Shown: positions 1 to 6,906 of the stretch, piece by piece
How positions within the stretch are numbered: the first letter of the stretch is position 1
How the letters are laid out: every line of letters starts with the position of its first letter
Source: Candidatus Methylomirabilota bacterium
GTDB lineage: Bacteria > Methylomirabilota > Methylomirabilia > Methylomirabilales > CSP1-5
Length of the DNA: 13,230 nt
Direction: 5' to 3'
Assembly (NCBI GenBank): GCA_022615475.1
Contig: JAKEGQ010000020.1
Location: forward strand, 1 to 13,230
Position numbers and translations under genes: made by a program
The notes under the pieces: generated by a model
Database searches by the model: none
Seen by the model: the letters and a program-made list of their open reading frames with translations, nothing else
Told to the model about the DNA's origin: nothing

Positions 1-31
1 CACGAGATAGGAGGATTCCCTGCTGGCGGCG

Positions 32-78
32 GACAGCTGATTGCTTTTTATGGGTGCTGACGGCTGATCGCTGACAGC
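32..78. repeat. Degenerate heptamer repeats of the GCTGAYN type
   Basis: Three heptamers stand back to back on the plus strand: GCTGACG (56-62), GCTGATC (63-69) and GCTGACA (70-76), followed by GC. A fourth related unit, GCTGATT, lies at 36-42, preceded by GACA. Because GCTGA and TCAGC are partly self-complementary, the minus-strand transcript leaving the tRNA could fold weakly here, but I see no clean hairpin followed by a U-run, so I do not call a terminator. Short repeats of this kind are often scattered between genes in GC-rich environmental bacteria. Whether these copies belong to a genome-wide family cannot be decided from one window. Confidence 0.5.
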
Positions 79-86
79 TTGGTGGG

Positions 87-164
87 TGGCGGGGCCGACG
101 GGACTTGAACCCGCGATCTCCGGCTTGACAGGCCGGCGTGTTAACCGGGCTACACCACGGCCCC
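87..164 (-). tRNA. tRNA-Asp (anticodon GTC)
   Basis: Read on the minus strand, the acceptor stem GGGGCCG (164-158) pairs with CGGCCCC (97-91), followed by discriminator G (90) and an encoded CCA (89-87). The anticodon loop CTGTCAA places GTC at 129-127, decoding aspartate (GAC/GAU), and sits between the paired arms GCCGG and CCGGC. The T-arm contains GGTTCAAGTCC, close to the canonical TPsiC loop. All four arms can be drawn and nothing looks degenerate, so the gene should be functional. It lies 68 bases downstream of the last gene of the alpha-glucan operon and in the same direction, and appears to have its own promoter. Confidence 0.95.
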
Positions 165-186
165 TGGGGCGCAAATAAGAGGATTA

Positions 187-215
187 TCTATAACCTACCA
201 CGCTGGAGAAGTCAA
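187..215 (-). promoter_or_regulatory. Putative sigma70-type promoter of tRNA-Asp
   Basis: On the minus strand a TTGACT -35 box (215-210) and a TATAGA -10 box (192-187) are separated by exactly 17 bases. The -35 matches the consensus at 5 of 6 positions and the -10 at 4 of 6. The mature tRNA 5' end is 22 bases past the -10 box, leaving room for a short 5' leader removed by RNase P. The surrounding bases are clearly more AT-rich than the flanking genes. The call rests on spacing and match alone. Confidence 0.6.
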
Positions 216-232
216 CTCACGCGGAAAGACGC

Positions 233-1453
233 TCAGGCGGGCGACGCATCTCGAACCAGGAGCTCGTAGAGGGCAAGAACCTTTCTGGCGATCGCGTCCC
301 AACTGAAGAGGGCCTCGGCGCGCCGGCGCCCCTTTTCGCCCATGGCCTTCCGGAGCGCCGCATCGGCCAAGAGAGCGTTGATCGCCCTTGCCAGGTCTTG
401 GGAGAACTGGGCCGGATCAGCGGGATCGAAGGAGCTCTCGGCCTGTCGCTGGACCGGGACCAGGAAGCCGGTCTCACCGTGGACGACGACCTCTGGAATG
501 CCGCCCACGGCGCTGGCCACCACGGGCGTTTTACATGCCATCGCCTCGAGGTTGATGATTCCGAAGGGTTCATAGAGAGACGGGCAGCAAAAGACCGCGG
601 CATGCGAGCATAGCTCGATCGCGGTTGGGCGATCGACCATGTCCCGGATCCAGACGACGTGGCCCCGGGTGGCCACGACCCGCCGAACCGCATCCTCGAC
701 CTCCTTGGCGATCTCCGGCGTATCCGGGGCCCCGGCGCAAAGGACCACCTGCGCTTCGCGATCGATGTGGGGAATCGCATTCACCAAGTGCACGATCCCC
801 TTCTGCCGCGAGACCCGGCCGACGAAGAGGACGTAGGGGCGCCCCGCGTCGATTCCGTACGGGTGGAGACGCTGGCGGCTCTGGACCGGACGGTATTCCT
901 CGGTATCGATGCCGTTGTGGATCACGTGGACCTTCTCGGGGAACACACGGAAGTGCCGCAGGATATCCGTCTTCATATCCTGGGAGACGGCCACAACGGC
1001 ATCGGCAGCCTCCATGGCGCTGCGCTCGATCCAGGCGGCCAGGTCCGCGCCCCGGCCGAGTTGCTCCCGCTTCCAGGGCCTGAGTGGCTCGAGAGAATGC
1101 GCGGTGATGACGAGGGGGATTCCGTAGAGGATCTTACTCAACATGCCTCCGAAGTGGGCATACCATGTATGGCAGTGGACCACATCGGCGTCAATGGGCC
1201 GGGCCGCAAAGCTCGTGCACACCCGAAGCGCCTGCAGTGCCATCTGGAATTTTTCGGGAGCAGCCTCCGGACCGGCCTGGGCAAATCGGTGCCCCCGGAC
1301 GACGAGATTTCCAGCCCGCATGTCTTGATCGCCGAACGTCCGAACCTCCACGGGAATCAGCTTGGCCAGTTCTCGCGAGAGGTAGTCTACATGGACGCCA
1401 GCGCCACCGTAAATCTCCGGGGGGTACTCTCGGGTCAAGAGCAGCGCTCTCAT
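233..1453 (-). CDS. glgM: GT4 glycosyltransferase, GlgM-like maltose-1-phosphate synthase / actinobacterial-type glycogen synthase
   Basis: This 406-residue protein resembles the Corynebacterium/Mycobacterium GlgA family (Rv1212c type), whose mycobacterial member condenses ADP-glucose with glucose-1-phosphate to maltose-1-phosphate, the GlgE donor. Visible signatures are the N-terminal LTREYPPEIYGGAGVH (residues 6-21), HTWY (95-98), TAHSLEPLRPWKREQLG (117-133), GRVSRQKG (212-219) with the donor-phosphate-binding R213 and K218, and the GT4 E-x7-E motif formed by E295 and E303 in YEPFGIINLE. The fold should be two Rossmann domains (GT-B), cytosolic. The ATG at 1453 is chosen because family homology begins at its methionine and AAGGGG lies just upstream; the open frame reaches 1555 but that part has no homology. 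It is the last gene of the operon, 52 bases after glgE. The adjoining glgE favours GlgM over GlgA chain-elongating activity, but sequence alone does not separate them. Confidence 0.88.
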   Translation of the reverse strand: MRALLLTREYPPEIYGGAGVHVDYLSRELAKLIPVEVRTFGDQDMRAGNLVVRGHRFAQAGPEAAPEKFQMALQALRVCTSFAARPIDADVVHCHTWYAHFGGMLSKILYGIPLVITAHSLEPLRPWKREQLGRGADLAAWIERSAMEAADAVVAVSQDMKTDILRHFRVFPEKVHVIHNGIDTEEYRPVQSRQRLHPYGIDAGRPYVLFVGRVSRQKGIVHLVNAIPHIDREAQVVLCAGAPDTPEIAKEVEDAVRRVVATRGHVVWIRDMVDRPTAIELCSHAAVFCCPSLYEPFGIINLEAMACKTPVVASAVGGIPEVVVHGETGFLVPVQRQAESSFDPADPAQFSQDLARAINALLADAALRKAMGEKGRRRAEALFSWDAIARKVLALYELLVRDASPA

Positions 1454-1505
1454 AAACCCCTTGTCGGCCCCCCGCCGTCTCGAACCGCCCATCGCTCTGT
1501 TGACC

Positions 1506-3503
1506 CTAGAGATAGTAGTCGAAGTCTCGTTCCGTGCGGATCCGGCGCCGCACACGGAAGATACTGGCGGGGACGGTGTGAGGATTAAGCTCCACGTAAT
1601 TGCGCGGGCCGTGCCAGAGGTAGCGCGCGTTGTTGAGGAGATCGTGCACCTGGTAGGCGCGCTCTCGAGCGAGTCCTAGCGCGTCGAGGTCAAGCTCCAC
1701 CCAGCCTGCATGGGTGTAGTGGGGGCTCAGGTTCACGACGACGAGGATCACATTCGCCTGATCCTCGGTGCCTTTGCTGAAACAGAGCAGTTGCTCGTTG
1801 TCCACCGCATGAAAGCGCAGCCCTCCATTGTTCTGCAGGGCAGGATTCTCCCGCCGGATCCGATTTACCCGGGTAATGAACTCACGCAGGCTGTCTGATC
1901 GCGTGATATCCCAGTGCTTTATTTCGTACTTCTCCGAGTCGAGATACTCTTCGCTGCCCGGCTCTCGGGCGCGATGTTCGCACAGCTCGAAGGCGGGACC
2001 GTAAATCCCGTAATTCGCCCCGAGGGTGGCCGCCAGCACGAACCGGATCATGAAGGCAGTCCGCCCTCCAGACTGCAGATAGTCGGTCAGGATGTCGGGC
2101 GTGTTTGGCCAAAGATTGGCACGGAAATACTCGCGCGCTTCCGTCTGATACAGCTCATTGAAATATTGGGTCAATTCCTCCTTCGTGTTCCTCCAAGCGA
2201 AATACGTGTAGGACTGGGCGAAGCCCAACTTGGCCAGTTCGTACATGACCTTGGGGCGGGTGAAGGCCTCGGCAAGAAAGATCACGTCAGGATGATCCCT
2301 CTTGATGGTGTCGATTACCCATGCCCAGAACCGGAAGGGTTTGGTATGGGGATTATCGACCCGGAAGATGCGCACGCCCTGGTCGATCCAGAAGAGGACG
2401 ATACTCCTGAGCTCGTCCCACAATTGCTGCCAGTCCTCCGTTTCGAACTCGAAGGGATAGATATCCTCGTACTTCTTGGGGGGGTTCTCGGCGTACTGGA
2501 TAGTGCCATCGGGGCGCCAGCGGAACGACTCCGGGTGCTCCTTCACGTAGGGGTGATCGGGCGAGCACTGGAAGGCGATGTCTAGCGCAATCTCGATGCC
2601 GTAGGCCCGAGCCTTGGCGAGGAGCCGCCGAAAATCGTCGAGGGTTCCGAGCTGGGGATGGACGGCCTTGTGCCCGCCCTCCCCGGAGCCGATCGCCCAG
2701 GGACTCCCCGGGTCATCCGGACCGGCGACGGGGGAGTTATTCTTTCCCTTGCGGTGGGTCCGGCCGATGGGATGGATGGGCGGAAAATAGAGGACGTCAA
2801 AACCCATCTCCGCCACATACGGCAGTCGCTCCTCACAGTCTTTGAAGGTGCCGTGGACCCCGGGCTCGGGAGCGCAGGAGCGAGGGAACATCTCGTACCA
2901 GGTGCTGAAGCGGGCCCGTTCCTGATCGACCACGACATGAAGCTCTTTGCCATAGGTCGTGGCAAACCGTCGGTCGGGATAGCGCGCCACGAGGAGGGCC
3001 AGGTCATCGGCCAGGGCAACACGGATTCGCCCTGATGGATCCGAGGGTCGATCCGACCGGAGGGCGGCGGCCCGCTCCCTGAGGGTCGTTGCATCGGGTC
3101 CCGAAGACCTCCGACTCGTCGCTTCGATCAGCTCGGCGCCGACCAAGAGGTCAATCGCGCCGTCCTGGCCCGCATCGACCTTCTTCCTGAGATCGCGGCG
3201 CCAGGTCTTGAAACGGTCGACCCACGCCTCGAGGCAATAGTGGTACCGTCCGAGTCGCGTGACGGCGAACGCCGCCCGCCATCGGTCGTTGACGACGAAC
3301 TCGAGGGGAGTCTCGCTCCACTCCGGATTCGCCTCATGGCGGTACCGGAGAACCCCCGCAAGGACGTCGTGCCCTTCGGCGAAGATATCAGCTTCGACGA
3401 TAACCCTCTCTCCCACCGTTCGCTTGATGGGAAAACGTCCCCCGTCGATTTCGGGCTTGACGCCCTCGATGATCACGCGCCCCCTTCCCTGTTCGGCCCG
3501 CAT
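1506..3503 (-). CDS. glgE: GlgE, alpha-1,4-glucan:maltose-1-phosphate maltosyltransferase (GH13_3)
   Basis: A cytosolic 665-residue enzyme that transfers maltosyl units from maltose-1-phosphate to the non-reducing end of an alpha-1,4-glucan. The N-terminal part (about 1-130) is the beta-sandwich region typical of GlgE, followed by a (beta/alpha)8 barrel with GlgE-specific sequences: STWYEMFPRS (200-209), FPPIHPIGRTHRKGKNN (240-256) and VRIFRVDNPHTKP (377-389) with nucleophile D383. The acid/base is E412 in FLAEAFTRPKVM, and D470 lies in NTPDIL, matching the third catalytic carboxylate. The region around YGPAFELCE (501-509) is also characteristic. Length fits the family. The start is the ATG at 3503, where the ribosome binding sequence TAGGAGAGGG begins with the treY stop codon TAG; the gap to treY is only 14 bases, suggesting coupled translation. 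No TreS or maltokinase gene is nearby, so the donor probably comes from the adjacent GlgM-like enzyme. Confidence 0.95.
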   Translation of the reverse strand: MRAEQGRGRVIIEGVKPEIDGGRFPIKRTVGERVIVEADIFAEGHDVLAGVLRYRHEANPEWSETPLEFVVNDRWRAAFAVTRLGRYHYCLEAWVDRFKTWRRDLRKKVDAGQDGAIDLLVGAELIEATSRRSSGPDATTLRERAAALRSDRPSDPSGRIRVALADDLALLVARYPDRRFATTYGKELHVVVDQERARFSTWYEMFPRSCAPEPGVHGTFKDCEERLPYVAEMGFDVLYFPPIHPIGRTHRKGKNNSPVAGPDDPGSPWAIGSGEGGHKAVHPQLGTLDDFRRLLAKARAYGIEIALDIAFQCSPDHPYVKEHPESFRWRPDGTIQYAENPPKKYEDIYPFEFETEDWQQLWDELRSIVLFWIDQGVRIFRVDNPHTKPFRFWAWVIDTIKRDHPDVIFLAEAFTRPKVMYELAKLGFAQSYTYFAWRNTKEELTQYFNELYQTEAREYFRANLWPNTPDILTDYLQSGGRTAFMIRFVLAATLGANYGIYGPAFELCEHRAREPGSEEYLDSEKYEIKHWDITRSDSLREFITRVNRIRRENPALQNNGGLRFHAVDNEQLLCFSKGTEDQANVILVVVNLSPHYTHAGWVELDLDALGLARERAYQVHDLLNNARYLWHGPRNYVELNPHTVPASIFRVRRRIRTERDFDYYL

Positions 3504-3517
3504 CGTGGGTCCCTCTC

Positions 3518-6394
3518 CTAGGTCGTGACCCCTGAAAGGAGGGCGACCGGAAAATGCCGAAAGATGCTTTTCAGAGGCAAGATCTTTCTGCCCATGGCGA
3601 AAGAGACCGCTGTCGCTTCATCGGTCAGGACGTTGAGCCAGCGCCCAGGCGCCCCCTGGGGAAGGACCAGGCAACCGTTCCCCCATACGCGTCCTCCAAC
3701 AGGAAGCACCCCCGGCTTGATCAGTTTTGTGAGGAGCCGTGGGACAGCCACCACAGCCCACGCCTCCTCGCTTCGCCTCGCGAATGCGCAGACGCGCTCC
3801 TTCCACTTCCCTGAGGCGTACAGAGGCAGGTAGTCCCCATTGAGGAAGAACTCGCTGTGGGTCGCGCGGAAGTTCAAGGCCTTCGCGGTGACGAAGAGTT
3901 TAACCCGGCCGTCTGCCCAGCGCGCAAGCAGATCAGATGCCAAGGCCAACGGGTCCTTCGCTTCTCGCTGCTTGAGATCCTCCAACATCCTGGCTCGTAT
4001 CCCGAAGTCAACGGGACGACGGTTGTCGGGATCAACCAAGCTGAAGTCCCAGAGTTCCGTGCCTTGGTAGACGTCGGGCACTCCGGGAGCAGTGATTTTG
4101 AGCAGCACCTGGCCCAGGCTGTTGAATGCGCCGCAGAAGGCGATCTTTCCCTTAAATCGGAGAAAGTCAGTCAGGAACTTGTTCCCCTTGGAGGGTCGCA
4201 GAATGGCGTCGACAAATGCCAACAGGGCCTTCTCGTGTCCAAGTTGAGGACTGATCCAGCTCGTGTGGACTTTCGCCTCTCTGGCTGCCTTGACCACATA
4301 CCCCTTGACTCGTTCCCTGAACGCAGGCACCTCTGCCTCGACCAGCGGCCACGCCCCGATCAGGGTCTGGTATAGGAGCATCTCTTCGTTGGGATCTGGC
4401 ACCGGCCGGCCGTCAACCCGTCGTTTCTTGGATCGATTCCACCGACTCCACCGGCTCACGCACCTCGTCCAAACCTGGGGAAGCTCCGCCAGCACGTTGA
4501 TCCGCGCCCGCACATCCTCGCTGCGCTTCGTGTCATGCGTGGAGGTCGCGTTCAAGGTGTGGGACGTGCGCGCCAGCGTGGCCGCATTGTGACGGTGAAA
4601 CGTCTCGACGGACGACCGTTGAGTCCCGGGATCGCCCCCGACCTCGTTCAGGGAGACCAAGCGGTGGTAGATATAACACGCGGTGTCTTCGAGTCCTTTT
4701 GCTATGGCCGGGCCGGTGAACTGCTGCCAGCGCATCACGAAGCGAAGCCACGCCTCTCGCTCCACGACGCCGAGGGAGGTCGGAAGGTCAAGCAGCAGGA
4801 CGCGCTTCAGAAAGTCGAAGACAGGGGTGCTCACTCCGGGGTTTCGATCCTTCGCCTCTTCCACGGCGCGGTCAATGTACGGGCGGTCCCGCGCAGGCAC
4901 TTCGAAGCCCCGGATGTATGTCCGATAGACAGGGAGGCAGACGGTTACTTCGATAAGGGCCTGCACCAGCTCCTTTGGACTCAGGTAACGCGCATGACGG
5001 TATTGCTCGGCCAACAGGGCCAAGTGGTGTCCTAAGGCGCGCAGCTCACCTGCAAAAAGTTCCTCCACAACCCGTTTCTTCTGCTGATACACGACATCCC
5101 TAAAGGTCATCTGGGTCCTGACAAACCGCGCGTAGATCGCGTCTAACGCCTTGAGCCCTTGTGGGTCCACGAAGACCTCGTTCACGGCATTTAAGAAGTC
5201 GTAGCCGGTTGTGCCGCACACCGGCCAATCCTCGGGCAATGGCTCATCCCTCATGAGGATCTTCTCGACCAGGACATAAAAAGTCGCAGGATCTTTCTGC
5301 CCTTTCGCCTCCGGCACGATCCGGTCTTGGAGCCGCCGAAGGTACTCGAGCGGGTCGAACAGTCCGTCGATGTGATCGACCCGTAAGCCCGCGACCTTCC
5401 CCTCTTTGGCTAAGTGAAGAATCAGGGCGTGCGTCGCCTCAAACACCCGATGGTCTTCGACTCGGATCCCGATCAGGTCACTAATGTCAAAAAAGCGACG
5501 GTAGTTGACCTTCTCCGTGACCACCCGCCAGAAGGCGAGCCAGTAGGTCTGATCGGCAAGAAGCGCGTCCAAGAGATCGAAGCTGCTCGGGTCGCCCTTA
5601 GTGCCGTTGAAGATTCTCACATTCTCATCAAGAAACTCTTTGATTGCAGGATGGGCGTCGTACAGATGCCATAGCCTGCGCTTGAGGACCTTCCCCTCGC
5701 GGCTGCGTACTTCGATTTCCTCGGGATCAGTAGCTGTGCGATCAGGCAACTGTTCAATCGCGTCCATGAGGCGCAAGAATCCTTGAAAGGCGGGATTGTC
5801 CGCCCTGATGGCCTCTTCTAGGATTCCTAGGCGATGCGATAGGATGGGGCGGTACGATCCAGGGTCTATCGGGAGCTTCACCTCGTAGTAGCGGATGAAA
5901 AAGCCACGCTCTTCGAGCGTCAGGGTGAGCTCCTGATTTTCCAATACACTCCCATAGGGGCGGCCGAGGACCGGGATGAGAACTTTGCCTTCCATGGCTC
6001 CCCTGGCGCTCGTGGGATGCCAGACGATCTCGAAGAAGGGGGCATAAAGAGAGCTGGGGCCATTCTCCAGGAAGTCCATCCACCAGGGGTTTTCCGGGCT
6101 CGCGGCCATGTGGTTGGGGACGATGTCAAGAAGAAGGCTCATCCCGAGCTGTTTGAGTTCCTGGCCCAGGGCTTCGAACTCCTCATCTGTGCCGAGCTCC
6201 GGATTGAGCCGCGTCGGGTCCGTGACATCATACCCGTGCACGCTGCCGGGTCGAGCTCGGAGGAGGGGCGATGCATACAGGTCCGTGACACCGAGCTTGT
6301 GGAGATACGGAACGAGCGCCCGGGCGTGCTCAAACCGAAAGCCCCGGTTGAACTGAAGCCGATATGTGGCGACGGGAACCCGGAGGGCCGTCAT
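3518..6394 (-). CDS. treY: TreY, maltooligosyl trehalose synthase (GH13_26)
   Basis: TreY rearranges the reducing-end alpha-1,4 bond of a maltooligosaccharide to an alpha,alpha-1,1 bond, giving maltooligosyltrehalose, the TreZ substrate. The 958-residue protein begins with the family hallmark PVATYRLQFNRGFRF (7-21). DIVPNHMA (90-97) is barrel region I. GLRVDHIDGL (336-345) carries nucleophile D340, LVEKIL (375-380) the acid/base E377, and STHDTKRSED (618-627) the third carboxylate D621. GVPDVYQGTELWDFSLVDPDNRRPVD (from 781) is also typical of TreY. It is at the long end of the family. The ATG at 6394 forms an ATGA overlap with the glgX stop, preceded by a purine-rich GGGAGAGGGTGG, so translation is probably coupled to the 3' end of glgX. 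In the rows I counted, GC is lower than in glgB, treZ and glgX (roughly 56% against 64%), which may mean a separate origin. Confidence 0.96.
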   Translation of the reverse strand: MTALRVPVATYRLQFNRGFRFEHARALVPYLHKLGVTDLYASPLLRARPGSVHGYDVTDPTRLNPELGTDEEFEALGQELKQLGMSLLLDIVPNHMAASPENPWWMDFLENGPSSLYAPFFEIVWHPTSARGAMEGKVLIPVLGRPYGSVLENQELTLTLEERGFFIRYYEVKLPIDPGSYRPILSHRLGILEEAIRADNPAFQGFLRLMDAIEQLPDRTATDPEEIEVRSREGKVLKRRLWHLYDAHPAIKEFLDENVRIFNGTKGDPSSFDLLDALLADQTYWLAFWRVVTEKVNYRRFFDISDLIGIRVEDHRVFEATHALILHLAKEGKVAGLRVDHIDGLFDPLEYLRRLQDRIVPEAKGQKDPATFYVLVEKILMRDEPLPEDWPVCGTTGYDFLNAVNEVFVDPQGLKALDAIYARFVRTQMTFRDVVYQQKKRVVEELFAGELRALGHHLALLAEQYRHARYLSPKELVQALIEVTVCLPVYRTYIRGFEVPARDRPYIDRAVEEAKDRNPGVSTPVFDFLKRVLLLDLPTSLGVVEREAWLRFVMRWQQFTGPAIAKGLEDTACYIYHRLVSLNEVGGDPGTQRSSVETFHRHNAATLARTSHTLNATSTHDTKRSEDVRARINVLAELPQVWTRCVSRWSRWNRSKKRRVDGRPVPDPNEEMLLYQTLIGAWPLVEAEVPAFRERVKGYVVKAAREAKVHTSWISPQLGHEKALLAFVDAILRPSKGNKFLTDFLRFKGKIAFCGAFNSLGQVLLKITAPGVPDVYQGTELWDFSLVDPDNRRPVDFGIRARMLEDLKQREAKDPLALASDLLARWADGRVKLFVTAKALNFRATHSEFFLNGDYLPLYASGKWKERVCAFARRSEEAWAVVAVPRLLTKLIKPGVLPVGGRVWGNGCLVLPQGAPGRWLNVLTDEATAVSFAMGRKILPLKSIFRHFPVALLSGVTT

Positions 6395-6906
6395 CCACCC
6401 TCTCCCCGGCCCGGCATTCCCTCATGCCCGCGGAGGCGCACCAGCGCCAGTGAGCGCGCCTCCATCTCGAACGGCGTGCCTCCCCGCATCGGCCGCTGCC
6501 GCTCGCCGGGCCGGGGCGCGCGGGTGTCCAGGATGATTTCCCATCGCATCTTGGGCCGGTGGGCCGGCAGGACGAACGCCAGAGACTCATGATGGGCGTT
6601 CAGGAGAATCAGCAGGGTGTCATCCACAATCCGGTTCCCCCGCTCGTCAACCTCTTCAATGGTGTCGCCGGCCAGTCGGAGGCCCAGGCATCGGGCGTTC
6701 GGGTTATTCCAGTCCTCTTCGGTCATCTCCTTCCCGTCGGGGCGGAACCATGTCAGATCCTTCACCTCGGATCCGCGGATCCTTCGTCCCTGGAAAAAGT
6801 TCCGCCGCCTGAACACCGGATGTCGGTGGAATAGTCCGATGACCTTGCGTGTGAAATGCAGCAACTCGAGACGGGGCCGGTCCATCTTCCAGTCCACCCA
6901 CGACAT
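6391..6906 (-). CDS. glgX: GlgX glycogen debranching enzyme, C-terminal fragment after a frameshift
   Basis: This frame holds the end of GlgX: from a position upstream of the ATG it reads GRTQQGNNNAYCQDNE, then MSWVDWKMDRPRLELLHFTR, both standard in GlgX just after the barrel motif GDEIG. The rest (about 170 residues) is the C-terminal beta-sandwich domain with FRRRNFFQG, DLTWFRPDG and NAHHESLAFVLP. Homology in this frame continues up to about 6950, so the ATG at 6906 is an internal methionine, not a natural start; it lies within conserved sequence and has no convincing ribosome binding site. Adding one base at the break joins both parts into a 719-residue protein of normal GlgX length. The stop overlaps the treY ATG as ATGA, which suggests that ribosomes normally reach this end. 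On its own the fragment should have no debranching activity. Confidence 0.88.
   Translation of the reverse strand: MSWVDWKMDRPRLELLHFTRKVIGLFHRHPVFRRRNFFQGRRIRGSEVKDLTWFRPDGKEMTEEDWNNPNARCLGLRLAGDTIEEVDERGNRIVDDTLLILLNAHHESLAFVLPAHRPKMRWEIILDTRAPRPGERQRPMRGGTPFEMEARSLALVRLRGHEGMPGRGEGG

Noticed and set aside
1..86. Rho-independent terminator after tRNA-Asp
   Set aside because: The heptamer repeats could pair weakly, but no stable stem followed by a run of U is present on the minus strand.
1454..1555. N-terminal extension of the GT4 gene to 1555
   Set aside because: The extra 34 residues are unlike the family and overlap the glgE 3' end; the ATG at 1453 matches the family start.
659..1588. 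Plus-strand open frame of 309 residues opposite glgM
   Set aside because: It lies antisense to a gene with clear GT4 motifs and gives no recognisable protein; long antisense frames are expected in GC-rich coding DNA.
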